A stretch of DNA of 64,000 bases, from positions 1,860,001-1,924,000 of the forward strand of contig OZ251549.1 of the NCBI GenBank assembly GCA_965243415.1, written 5' to 3'. Both the position numbers and the translations under genes were made by a program. A model generated the notes under the pieces. It saw only the letters and a program-made list of their open reading frames with translations. It made no database searches and had not been told where the DNA came from. Shown in pieces: positions 47,045-55,469 of the stretch (position 1 is its first letter; every line of letters starts with the position of its first letter). The DNA comes from G965204755 sp965243415 (GTDB lineage: Bacteria > Acidobacteriota > Vicinamibacteria > Marinacidobacterales > Marinacidobacteraceae).

Positions 47045-48352
47045 TCAGCGGGTCGGCGGATCGGGGGTCGTCGGGTCAGGGGTCGTCGGGTCAGGGGTCG
47101 TCGGGTCGGGAGTCGGCGCCGGGGGAGCGGCGGGGTTCGCGTCCGGGGGCGGTTCCTCCCGGGGGACGGCGCTCCGGCGGCGGGCCAGCAGGCGGTCCGG
47201 GAGCCGGGCGTCGAGTTGGTCCAGGTCGGGCCAGCGGGCCAGCAGGTCGGGCAGCAGCGAGGTCGCCCGGCGCAGGGAGTCGGTGAAGGCGACGGAACCG
47301 GAGCCGGCGGCGTCGGGCGCGGCGGCGGCGACCAGGACCAGGCCCGGCGGGTCGCGGAGGACCGCCTCGATCCGGGCCGGGGCTTTCGCCACCCGGAGTT
47401 CGGAGACCCGGCGGTCGAGATCCGGGGCGGCGGCGAGGGCCGCGGCCAGGCGGCCGGCGACCTCCGCCCGGGCGGCGAAGTCCGGGGCGGCGGGGTCGGC
47501 GCCCCGGATGACCGGGAGGTCGGCGGCGCCGGCCCAGGCGAAGTCGGCGGCGGTGGCCGGGCCCAGCAGGGAACCGTCGGCGGCGAGCGCCAGGGGCGGG
47601 CCCCCGCCGGGGCCGGGGAGCGCCGGGTCGGCGGCGGCGTCGGTGTCGTCGGGGTCGTCGGTCTCGGGGGTCGGGTCGGCGAGCAGGATCGCGACGGCGC
47701 GCTTCTCCTCGACGACGACCCGGGCGCCGCCGGCGCCGGTGCCGAGGACGCTCACCTGCCCCACCGGGCCGGCCGCGGCCAGTTGCCGGCGGAGGTGTTC
47801 GGGGTCGGTGAAGAAGCCCGGTTCGAGGGGCGGGGCGCTCGCCGGGTCGAGGCGGCCCGGGCCCCGGAACTCGACGGAGACCAGGGTGTCGTCGGAGCCC
47901 GAGAGCGCCCGGCCCAGGAAGATGCCGAGGAACAGCGCCGCGCCCAGCGAGCCGCTGCCGGCGCGCAGCAGCAGCCGCAGGCCGCTCCGGGAGGCGCCCT
48001 TCCCCGGGCGGGGGACGACGATGCGCGGGCCGTAGCGGAAGGCCCGGCGCCCGCCGCCCCGGGCGAGCAGGGCGGCTTCCGGCGGCAGGTCCGAGGCGGA
48101 CGGGAGGCCGGCCCCCGGCGGGAAGTCCGTCGCCGGCGGGAAGTCGGTCTCCGGTGGGAAGTCGGTCTCCGGCGGGAAGTCGGTCTCCGGCTGGTCTGCC
48201 GGCGTGGCGCCGGCTCCGGTGGTTCCGGCGCCGGTCGCTGCGCCGGTCGCCCCTCCGGTCGCTTCGGGGGCCCCCCGCCGCCGCGACCAGCGGGGGAACC
48301 AGCGGCGCTCGCGCCGGCCGGCCGCCGGCGGGGCGTCAGGCCGCCGCGTCAC
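47045..48352 (-). CDS. ftsQ: Divisome protein FtsQ/DivIB (divergent)
   Basis: 435 residues. An N-terminal cytoplasmic part of about 130 residues has four ETDFPP repeats and many Arg. One membrane helix (GSLGAALFLGIFLGRAL, about 132-150) follows, then a periplasmic domain with a weak POTRA-like strand pattern (VSVEFRGPGRLDP, QVSVLGTGAGGARVVVEEKRAVAILLA). The C-terminal tail repeats PDPTT. Identification rests mainly on topology and on position between murC and ftsA. FtsQ links early and late divisome proteins. Its GTG start at 48352 overlaps the end of murC by 17 bases. Confidence 0.75.
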   Translation of the reverse strand: MTRRPDAPPAAGRRERRWFPRWSRRRGAPEATGGATGAATGAGTTGAGATPADQPETDFPPETDFPPETDFPPATDFPPGAGLPSASDLPPEAALLARGGGRRAFRYGPRIVVPRPGKGASRSGLRLLLRAGSGSLGAALFLGIFLGRALSGSDDTLVSVEFRGPGRLDPASAPPLEPGFFTDPEHLRRQLAAAGPVGQVSVLGTGAGGARVVVEEKRAVAILLADPTPETDDPDDTDAAADPALPGPGGGPPLALAADGSLLGPATAADFAWAGAADLPVIRGADPAAPDFAARAEVAGRLAAALAAAPDLDRRVSELRVAKAPARIEAVLRDPPGLVLVAAAAPDAAGSGSVAFTDSLRRATSLLPDLLARWPDLDQLDARLPDRLLARRRSAVPREEPPPDANPAAPPAPTPDPTTPDPTTPDPTTPDPPTR

Positions 48353-49772
48353 GGAGAGCCTCCAGCAGGGGGTCGGGGAGTCGGGTGATGCTGCCGGCGC
48401 CGAGCGTCAGCACCAATTCCCCGGGTTCGAGGAGAGGGGCGATCTCCCCGGGGACGCCGTCGAGGTCGGCCACGAAGCGGACTTCCGGGTGGCCGGCGGC
48501 GCGCACCGCGGCGGCCAGGCGTTCGCCGTCTATGCCGGGGAGGGGGGCCTCGCCGGCCGGGTAGATCTCGGTGACCACCACCCGGTCGGCCCCGGCGAAG
48601 GCGGCGCCGAACTCGTCGAGCAGGTCGCGGACGCGGCTGTAGCGGTGCGGCTGGAAGACCGCGGTGATCCGCTCCGCGCCGGAGTCGCGCGCCGCCGCCA
48701 GGGTCGCCCGGATCTCGCTCGGATGGTGGGCGTAGTCGTCCACCACCCGCACCCCGTTCGCCTCGCCCCGGAACTCGAATCTCCGGCCCACCCCGGCGAA
48801 CTCGCCGAGACCCTCGCGCACCGCCCGGGTGCCGACGCCGAATTCCAGGCCCACCGCGGCGGCGGCCAGGCTGTTCAGCACCGCGGTGCGCCCCGGCTTC
48901 CGCAGCCGCACTTCGCCGGCGGCGCCGCCCCGGAGGCGCAGTTGGTAGCGGGAGCCCTCGGGGCCGACCTGGATCTCGTCGGCGGAGATGTCGGCGTCGG
49001 GGCCGAGGCCGTAGGTGACGAAGCGGCGCCGCACCCGGGGCAGCAGTTCCCGCAGGTTCGGGTCGTCGAGGCAGAGCACCGAGAACCCGTAGAACGGGGT
49101 CATGTTCACGAAGTGGAGGAAGGACTCGCGCAGGTCGTCCATCCCCGAGTAGGCGTCGAGGTGCTCCCGGTCGATGCCGGTGACCACTGCCACCACCGGC
49201 ATCAGGTCGAGGAAGGTGCGGTCGGACTCGTCCGCTTCGGCGACCAGGATGTCCGACTTGCCGACCCGGGCGCCGCCGCCGATGGCCGCCACCTGGCCGC
49301 CGATGATCACCGTCGGGTCGAGCCCGGCGTGGTCGAGCAGCACCGCGGTCATCGTGGTGGTCGTCGTCTTGCCGTGCGACCCGGCCACCGCCACCGCGAA
49401 CTTCATCCGCATCAACTCGGCCAGCATCTCGGCGCGGGGGATGAGGGGCAGCCCGCGCTCCCGGGCGGCGGCGACTTCCGGGTTGTCCGGGGCCACCGCC
49501 GAGGAGGTGACGACCACATCGGCCGGGCCCACCTGGCGGGCGGCGTGGCCCTCGAAGACCACCGCGCCCTTCTCGGCGAGCCGCCGGGTGGCGTCGCCGA
49601 AGCGGAGGTCGGAGCCGGTGACCCGGTAGCCGAGGCTGAGCAGGACCTCGGCGATCCCGCTCATCCCGACCCCGCCGATCCCCACGAAGTGGACCCGGAT
49701 CCGGTTCGAGAACAGCAGTTCGCTCCCGGAGCGGGGCCCGGCGCCGTCGGGGCGGAGGGCGAACTCGGTCAT
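48336..49772 (-). CDS. murC: UDP-N-acetylmuramate--L-alanine ligase
   Basis: 478 residues. VHFVGIGGVGMSGIAEVL opens the UDP-binding domain (about 27-45), AVAGSHGKTTTTTM is the ATP loop (about 128), and EADESDRTFLDLMP, DDYAHHPSEIRATL, FQPHRYSR follow in Mur-ligase order. MurC adds L-Ala to UDP-MurNAc in the cytoplasm. The first 26 residues (MTEFALRPDGAGPRSG...) are not part of the core and are copied twice upstream, in the murG-murC junction repeats. Confidence 0.96.
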   Translation of the reverse strand: MTEFALRPDGAGPRSGSELLFSNRIRVHFVGIGGVGMSGIAEVLLSLGYRVTGSDLRFGDATRRLAEKGAVVFEGHAARQVGPADVVVTSSAVAPDNPEVAAARERGLPLIPRAEMLAELMRMKFAVAVAGSHGKTTTTTMTAVLLDHAGLDPTVIIGGQVAAIGGGARVGKSDILVAEADESDRTFLDLMPVVAVVTGIDREHLDAYSGMDDLRESFLHFVNMTPFYGFSVLCLDDPNLRELLPRVRRRFVTYGLGPDADISADEIQVGPEGSRYQLRLRGGAAGEVRLRKPGRTAVLNSLAAAAVGLEFGVGTRAVREGLGEFAGVGRRFEFRGEANGVRVVDDYAHHPSEIRATLAAARDSGAERITAVFQPHRYSRVRDLLDEFGAAFAGADRVVVTEIYPAGEAPLPGIDGERLAAAVRAAGHPEVRFVADLDGVPGEIAPLLEPGELVLTLGAGSITRLPDPLLEALRDAAA

Positions 49773-50326
49773 CGGGCGGGCTCCGGGGTCTCGCGTCGTT
49801 CGCCGAGGGCCACCAGGCGGCGGGCGAGGCGGGCGGCGGCGCCTCCGTCCCCGCCGGCGGCGTTGGCCCCGATCGGGCGGGAGAGGCGGCGGGCGGAGGC
49901 CATCCGGCGGTGTTTCCGGTCGGCGGTGGGTCCCGGCGGTGTTTCAGCGACAGCGCTCCGGCCGACCCCGATGCCCACGAAGTGCCCCCGGATGCGGTTC
50001 GAGAAGAGCCGTTCGCTGCCGCAGCGGGGGCCGGCGCCGTCGGGACGGAGGGCGAACTCGGTCATCGGGCGGTCTCCGGGGTGTCGCGGCGTTCGCCGAG
50101 GGCGACCAGGCGGCCGGCGAAGCGGGCGCCGGCGCGGTCGAGGCCGAGGGCGGCGGTCGGCCGGGGGGGGTTCCCGGTCGCCCGGGAGGCCGAGCGCAGA
50201 CTCGGCGACAGTGCTCTCGCGGCGACAGCAGATTCCCGCGAACGAGGCGCGGAGGCGGTTCGGGGACAGCCGTTCGCTGCCGGGGCGGGGCCCGGCGCCG
50301 TCGGGGCGGAGGGCGAACTCGGTCAT
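49769..50326 (-). pseudogene. Chimeric mini-frame from duplicated murG-murC junctions
   Basis: An uninterrupted 185-codon frame inserted between murG and murC. Its start is a copy of the murC N terminus (MTEFALRPDGAGPRPG), a second copy begins at 50066 (MTEFALRPDGAGPRCG, then RIRGHFVGIG), and it ends in a copy of the murG C terminus (ARLARRLVALGERRE...PEPAR). Its ATG overlaps the murG TGA and its own TGA overlaps the murC ATG, both as ATGA, exactly as the two true genes would have met. It therefore looks like two extra rounds of junction duplication that kept translational coupling. Whether a protein is made is unknown; it has no full domain. Confidence 0.8.
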
Positions 50327-51522
50327 CGGGCGGGCTCCGAGGCCTCGCGGCGTTCGCCGAGGGCGACCAGGCGGCGGGCGAGGCGGGCGGCGGCGTCGGG
50401 TTTTCCGGCGGGGGTGTCCTCCCCGGCGGAGTCGTCCCCGTCGGCGGGGCGGGAGAGGCGGCGGGCGGCGGCGGCCATGCGGCGGCGGCGGTCGCGGTCG
50501 GCGGCGAGATCCAGCAGCAGGGCGGCGAAGTCGGCGCCGGGGGCTCCGTCGGGGAGGGTGGCCGCCGCGCCGGCCTGCTCCATCGTCCGGGCGTTCCCCT
50601 CCTGGTGGGCGCCGGCGACCGGGGTGGGGACGATCACGCCGGGGCGGCCGGCGGCGGCCAGTTCGGCGCAGGTGATGGCTCCGCCCCGGGCGACGACCAG
50701 CCCGGCGGCGCGGAAGGCGGCCGGCATGTCGTCGAGGTAGGCGACGACGGCAGCGGGGATCCCCGCCCGTTCGTAGGCGGCCCGGACCGTCGCTTCGTCT
50801 TCGGGGCCGGTCTGGTGGGTGATCGCAAGCCGGCGCGCTGCGTCGGGACGGGGGGCCAGGCGGGGCAGGGCCTCCGTCACCGTGCGGTTCAGCCGGGAGG
50901 CGCCCTGGCTGCCGCCGGTGATGAGCACCGGGAGGGGGTCGCCGTTCCGCTCCGCCGGGGCCTCCATCCCCAGGAACTCCGCCCGCACCGGGATGCCGGA
51001 GTGGAACACCCGGCCGCGCTCCCGGTGGCGGGGGAAGTGGCGGGCGCCCTCGGCGAAACCCACCGCGATCTCGGTGGCGAAGGGGGCGCTCAGCCGGGTG
51101 GCCAGGCCGGGGTCGGCGTTCGGCTCCAGGATGAGCGAGGGGATCCCGGCGAGGCGGGCGGCGAGGGCGGCCACCCCGGAGACCGCCCCGCCGGTGCCGA
51201 AGACCGCCGCCGGGCGGAACTCGCGCAGCAGCCGGCGCATCGCCAGCACCGCCCGGGGGAGGCGGAGGCCGGCGGCGGCCAACTGCCGCGGCGACCGCCC
51301 CCGCAGCGGCGGGATCCGGATCAGGTCCAGCGGGAAGCCGTGGGCCGGGACCAGCCGGGTCTCCATCCGCCGGGGGTCGCCGACGAAGCGGATCTCCGGG
51401 TCGCGGTTCGAGGGGCCGGCGCCCAGCGCGGCGTAGGCCTCGGCGACGGCCAGGCCCGGGTAGATGTGGCCGCCGCTGCCGGAGGCGGCGACCAGCAGGC
51501 GGCGGGGCGCGGGAGCGGTCAT
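50323..51522 (-). CDS. murG: UDP-GlcNAc:lipid I N-acetylglucosaminyltransferase
   Basis: 399 residues, GT28 family. LLVAASGSGGHIYPGLAVAEA (G-loop, residues 9-29), VFGTGGAVSGVAALAARLAGIP, LEPNADPGLATRL (the usual 'EqN' block), VLITGGSQGASRLNRTV, and the donor-binding end RGGAITCAELAAAGRPGVIVP with HQEGNA. MurG adds GlcNAc to lipid I on the inner face of the membrane to make lipid II. Its C-terminal 20 residues are duplicated downstream. Starts 16 bases after ftsW. Confidence 0.96.
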   Translation of the reverse strand: MTAPAPRRLLVAASGSGGHIYPGLAVAEAYAALGAGPSNRDPEIRFVGDPRRMETRLVPAHGFPLDLIRIPPLRGRSPRQLAAAGLRLPRAVLAMRRLLREFRPAAVFGTGGAVSGVAALAARLAGIPSLILEPNADPGLATRLSAPFATEIAVGFAEGARHFPRHRERGRVFHSGIPVRAEFLGMEAPAERNGDPLPVLITGGSQGASRLNRTVTEALPRLAPRPDAARRLAITHQTGPEDEATVRAAYERAGIPAAVVAYLDDMPAAFRAAGLVVARGGAITCAELAAAGRPGVIVPTPVAGAHQEGNARTMEQAGAAATLPDGAPGADFAALLLDLAADRDRRRRMAAAARRLSRPADGDDSAGEDTPAGKPDAAARLARRLVALGERREASEPAR

Positions 51523-51538
51523 CGTCGTCGTCCCCCGG

Positions 51539-52624
51539 TCAGGGCGCCCGCTGGGAGACGGAGAGCAGCAGGCCCGCCGCCATCATGGTGGTGAGCAGGG
51601 AACTGCCCCCGGCGGAGACGAAGGGCAGCGGCAGCCCGGTGGTGGGCACCAGGCCGATCGCCACGCTGATGTTCAGCAGCGCCTGGGCGCTCACGGTGAG
51701 GGTCGCCCCGACGCCGAGCAGCAGGCCGAAGCGGTCGGCGGCGCGGGAGGAGACGAGTAGCCCCCGCACCGCGAACAGGAGGAAGGCGGCGACCACCGCG
51801 GCGGCGCCGATGAGCCCCAACTCCTCGCCGACCACCGAGAAGATGAAGTCCGAGTGGGGCTCCGGCAGGTAGAGCAACTTCTGCCGCCCGGCGCTGAACC
51901 CCACCCCGGAGATTCCCCCGGCGCCGAGGGCGATCAGCGACTGGCTCAACTGGAAGCCGTCGCCCAGCGGGTCGCCGAAGGGGTCGAGGAAGGTGAGCAC
52001 CCGGGCCAGCCGGTAGTCGGCGGTGAGCACACCGGCGGCGAACAGCGGCACCCCGGCGGCGGCCAGGGCGCCCAGGTGGAGGAAGCGGGCGCCGCCGACG
52101 AAGAGCATCGCCGCCCCGATGAGCGCCAGGAAGGTGGCGGTGCCCAGGTCCGGCTGGCTGAAGATGAGCCCGGCGAGGAGCGCGGTGACCCCCAGCGGCA
52201 GCGCCAGCCGGCGGAGGGTGTCCGGGGGCCGGTTCGCCAGGGTGTGGGCCAGGGCGATCGCCAGCGCCAACTTGGCCGGTTCCGAGGGCTGGAAGGCGAA
52301 GCCGAAGAGCCGCACCCAGCGGTGGGTCCCGGCGATCGGGGGGGAGAGGAGCGCCGCGGTGAGGGCCAGCACCACCGCGCCCAGAACGCACCAGGCCACC
52401 GTCGGGCGGTTCAGCACCCGGTAGTCCACCCGGGCGATGACCATCATGGCGACGAAGCCCAGGACCGCCCAGACCGCCTGGCGGCCGAAGAAGAAGAAGG
52501 GGCTGCGGGCGTTCGCGTCGGCGACGATGGCCGAGGCGCTGTAGAGCATCACCAGCCCGAACAGGAGCAGCGCCAGCGTCCCGGCGAAGAGCAGCGCGTC
52601 CGGCGCCATCCGGCGGGCCTTCAC
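51539..52624 (-). CDS. ftsW: Lipid II polymerase FtsW (SEDS family)
   Basis: 361 residues with about ten membrane helices. SEDS signatures: GTHRWVRLFGFAFQPSEPAK, FSQPDLGTATFLALIGAAM, LPEPHSDFIFSVVGEELGLIG, and TTGLPLPFVSAGGSSLL. FtsW polymerises lipid II with the transpeptidase FtsI. RodA has the same fold, but the dcw location identifies FtsW. GTG 52624 overlaps the murD stop (GTGA). Confidence 0.95.
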   Translation of the reverse strand: MKARRMAPDALLFAGTLALLLFGLVMLYSASAIVADANARSPFFFFGRQAVWAVLGFVAMMVIARVDYRVLNRPTVAWCVLGAVVLALTAALLSPPIAGTHRWVRLFGFAFQPSEPAKLALAIALAHTLANRPPDTLRRLALPLGVTALLAGLIFSQPDLGTATFLALIGAAMLFVGGARFLHLGALAAAGVPLFAAGVLTADYRLARVLTFLDPFGDPLGDGFQLSQSLIALGAGGISGVGFSAGRQKLLYLPEPHSDFIFSVVGEELGLIGAAAVVAAFLLFAVRGLLVSSRAADRFGLLLGVGATLTVSAQALLNISVAIGLVPTTGLPLPFVSAGGSSLLTTMMAAGLLLSVSQRAP

Positions 52625-54129
52625 GCGGGGGCTCCTCCGGGGGCCGGCGGCGGGCCGGCGGGGTCGTCGTCGAATCCGGCGCGGAGGGCGGCGGCGAGGG
52701 CGCGGAAGCGCTCGCCCCGGTCGGCGTAGTTCGCGAACTGGTCGAAGGAGGAGCCGGCCGGGGAGAGGAGTACCGCCGGCGCCGGGGCGTCCGGGTCTTC
52801 CGCGATCGCGCGCCGGGCGGCGGCGAAGGCGGCCCGGACGGCGTCGTCCAGGCTGTCGGCGAGGCGCACCGGGACGCTCCCGATCTCGGCGGCGATCCGC
52901 TCCCGGGCGCGGCCGAGGGCGTGGATCTCCGTGACTCCGCCGAGCGCCGGTTCCAGTTCGGCGAAGGAGCCGCCCTTGAGGATGCCGCCGAGGATCAGGT
53001 GGATCGGCGGGGGCGGTACCGCCTCGCCGAGCGCCTCGAGGGCGGCGCGGACGGCGGCCGGGTTCGTGGCGCGGGAGTCGTTCACGAAGCGGACGCCGGC
53101 CGCCGGGGGCAGTTCCTCCAGGGCGTGGGGCATCCCGGCGAAGGCGGCGGCGGCGGCTTCGAGCGCTTCCCGGGTCACCCTGAAGAGGCTCCCGGCGGCG
53201 GCGGCGGCGGCGAGGTTGCGCCGGTGGTGGCGGCCGGGGAGGGCGATCTTCCGGGGGTCGGCCAGGACCCTCAGGCGGGCGCCGGAGCGCTTCACCAGCG
53301 GGCCGCTGTCCGGGACGCCGGTGAAGACCACTTCCGGGTCGTGGGCGCCGGGGGGGCCGCCGAAGGGCAGTCGGGCGGCGCCGGTGCGGGCGGCGGCGGC
53401 GGCGGCGAGGGCGCGGGCCACCGGGTCAGCGGCGTCCACGACGATCCGGTCGTCGGGGGTCTGGTTCTCGAAGACCCGGGCCTTCGAGTTCCGGTAGTGG
53501 GCCAGGTCCGGGTGCCAGTCGAGGTGGTCCGCCGAGACCGCGAGCAGCACCGCCGCCCGCGCCCGGAAGCGGACGATCCGGGCCAGCATGAAGGAGGACG
53601 CCTCCACCACCAGCAGCGTCTTTCGGGAGACGCGCCCGGCGAAGGAGGTGAGCGGCGAACCCAGGTTCCCGGCGGCGGCGACCTCCCGGCCGCTGCGGCG
53701 GAGGGCGTCGGCGAGCAGGGTCACCACTCCGGACTTGCCCTTCGTCCCGGTGACGGCGATGAGCCGCTCCGCCGGCTCGCCGAGGGCGCGGTAGCCGAGT
53801 TCCAGCTCGCTCCAGACCGGGATCCGGGCGCGCCGGGCCGCCCGGAAGAGCGGCACCGAGGGCGGGACGCCGGGGGAGGCGACCACGAGGGCCGTCCCTT
53901 CCAGGAGTTCCGGGGGATGGCCGCCGGCGGCGAGGCGGGCGCCGATCGCGCGGAGTTCCGTCGGCGCTTCGCCCAGTTCCGCTTCCGGGCGGGCGTCGGC
54001 GACGGTCACTTCCCGGCCGGCCGAACGGAGCCAGCGGGCCGCGGCCCGGCCGGCGGCGCCGCAGCCGACGACGAGTACTTTCGGTCCGGGGACCCTCGGC
54101 CCGGGGACCGAGTCGGCGGGGTTCCGCAT
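52621..54129 (-). CDS. murD: UDP-MurNAc-L-alanine--D-glutamate ligase
   Basis: 502 residues. A Rossmann N terminus (VLVVGCGAAGRAAARWL), ATP loop VTGTKGKSGVVTLLADAL (about 127-133), SADHLDWHP, MPHALEELPPAAGVRFVNDSR and SPAGSSFDQFANYADRGERF, in MurD order. MurD adds D-Glu to UDP-MurNAc-Ala. The C-terminal tail is Pro/Gly-rich (about 15 residues). It lies 16 bases after mraY and overlaps ftsW by four bases. Confidence 0.95.
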   Translation of the reverse strand: MRNPADSVPGPRVPGPKVLVVGCGAAGRAAARWLRSAGREVTVADARPEAELGEAPTELRAIGARLAAGGHPPELLEGTALVVASPGVPPSVPLFRAARRARIPVWSELELGYRALGEPAERLIAVTGTKGKSGVVTLLADALRRSGREVAAAGNLGSPLTSFAGRVSRKTLLVVEASSFMLARIVRFRARAAVLLAVSADHLDWHPDLAHYRNSKARVFENQTPDDRIVVDAADPVARALAAAAAARTGAARLPFGGPPGAHDPEVVFTGVPDSGPLVKRSGARLRVLADPRKIALPGRHHRRNLAAAAAAGSLFRVTREALEAAAAAFAGMPHALEELPPAAGVRFVNDSRATNPAAVRAALEALGEAVPPPPIHLILGGILKGGSFAELEPALGGVTEIHALGRARERIAAEIGSVPVRLADSLDDAVRAAFAAARRAIAEDPDAPAPAVLLSPAGSSFDQFANYADRGERFRALAAALRAGFDDDPAGPPPAPGGAPA

Positions 54130-54145
54130 CGCGCATCGCCGGTCG

Positions 54146-55224
54146 TCAGCGCAACTTGAGGGTGGCGAGGGTGGCCAGCGCGCAGAGCACCGCCACGATC
54201 CAGAACCGGACGCTGACCTGGGTCTCCTTCCAGCCGCCCAACTCGAAGTGGTGGTGGAGCGGGGCCATCCGGAACAGCCGCCGCCCGGTGGCCTTGAACC
54301 AGCCCACCTGCAGGATCACCGAGCCGGTCTCGATCACGAACACCCCGCCGACCAGCAGCAGCAGCATCTCCTGCCGGATCAGGATCGCCTGCATCCCGAT
54401 GGCGGCGCCGAGCGCCAGCGAGCCCACATCGCCCATGAAGACCTGCGCCGGGTGGGCGTTGAACCAGAGGAACCCCAGGGCGGCGCCGCAGAGGGCCGCG
54501 CCGAAGATGGTGAGTTCCGAGGAGCCGGCACATGGAGGATGTCCAGGTAGGCGGAGAACTCGGCGTGCCCGGAGAGGTAGGTCAGCACCGTGTAGGCGCC
54601 CCCGGCGACGAGCACCGAGCCGGTGGCCAGGCCGTCGAGGCCGTCGGTGAGGTTCACCGCGTTCGAGGAGGCGACGACCACCACCATCACCGCCGGCAGG
54701 AGGAGGAACCCCAACTCCGGCTGGAACTCCTTGATGAACGGGAAGATCACCCGGGTGGTGAAGCCGCCGCCGCCGGAGTACCAGAGGAGGAAGACCCCGG
54801 CGGCGAGACCCAGGGCGGCCTGGAGGCTGAATTTGACGGCCACCGAGAGGCCGCGGCCGCGGCGCAGTTTCCGGTAGTCGTCGAGGAAGCCCAGGGCGGC
54901 GAAGCCGAGGACGGTTAGGGCGGCCACCCAGACCAGGGCGTTCCTCGGGTCGGCCCAGAGGAGGGTGGAGCCGGTGAGGGCGATGACGACCAGGACGCCG
55001 CCCATCGTGGGGGTGCCGGCCTTGGCCTGGTGGTGCGGGGGGCCGTCGGGGCGGATGTTCTCGCCGACCTGCAGGCGGGTCAGCCGGCGGATGAGCCACT
55101 TGCCGAGGCCCAGGGAGAGGCCGATGGCGGTCACCGCGGCGGCGGCGGTGCGCACCGTCACATAGCGGAAGACGCCGAAGACCGGATGCAGGTCGCCCAG
55201 CGACTCCAGCAGTTCCCCGAGCAT
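54146..55224 (-). pseudogene. mraY: MraY phospho-MurNAc-pentapeptide transferase, one-base frameshift
   Basis: From ATG 55224 the frame reads a normal MraY: KAGTPTMGGVLVVIAL, GFLDDYRKLRRGRG and NAVNLTDGLDGLATG (about 195), up to AYLDILHVP at about residue 230. There the reading must shift: SELTIFGAALCGAALGFLWF, FMGDVGSLALGAAIGMQA, PLHHHFELGGWKE and the final VRFWIVAVLC run in another frame to TGA at 54146. One extra G in the GG at plus-strand 54525-54528 (CCGG) would restore about 359 residues, the standard length. MraY makes lipid I and is essential, so an assembly error is much the likeliest explanation. Both halves are otherwise intact. Confidence 0.9.
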
Positions 55225-55227
55225 GGG

Positions 55228-55467
55228 TTACGCGTTCCTCTCGGTGAGGCGGGCCGGGGCCCGGTCGGGGGCGGCGGCGCGGGTGGTTTCGGCGGCGGTC
55301 GGGGCGCCGGGGCGGAGGTTCCGGGCGGGGAGTGCTGCCATGGCTGTCGCCGCGTCGGGTGGCGGGGCCGCGGGTGGCGGAGCGTCGGCGCCGGGCGCCG
55401 TCCCTCGGTGGAAGACGGGGGAGACCGGGAACCGCGCGGTCGGCGGCAGCGGGAGTTGCCGGAGCAT
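55228..55467 (-). pseudogene. Degenerate copy of the murF 3' end
   Basis: An open 79-codon frame beginning two bases after the murF stop and ending just before mraY. Its last residues (RAPARLTERNA) and DNA match the murF end (RALTRLTEQSA) at an offset of 242 bases, with about 100 bases of clear similarity (TCGGTGAGGCGGG and CGCCGGGGCGGAGG blocks). Another case of gene-end duplication; not a functional domain. Confidence 0.75.
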
Positions 55468-55469
55468 CG

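Noticed and set aside
54140..55224. Programmed frameshifting in mraY as the preferred explanation
   Set aside because: No slippery heptamer or clear downstream structure is evident, MraY is not known for recoding, and a similar lost G occurs in another gene, so sequence error is simpler.
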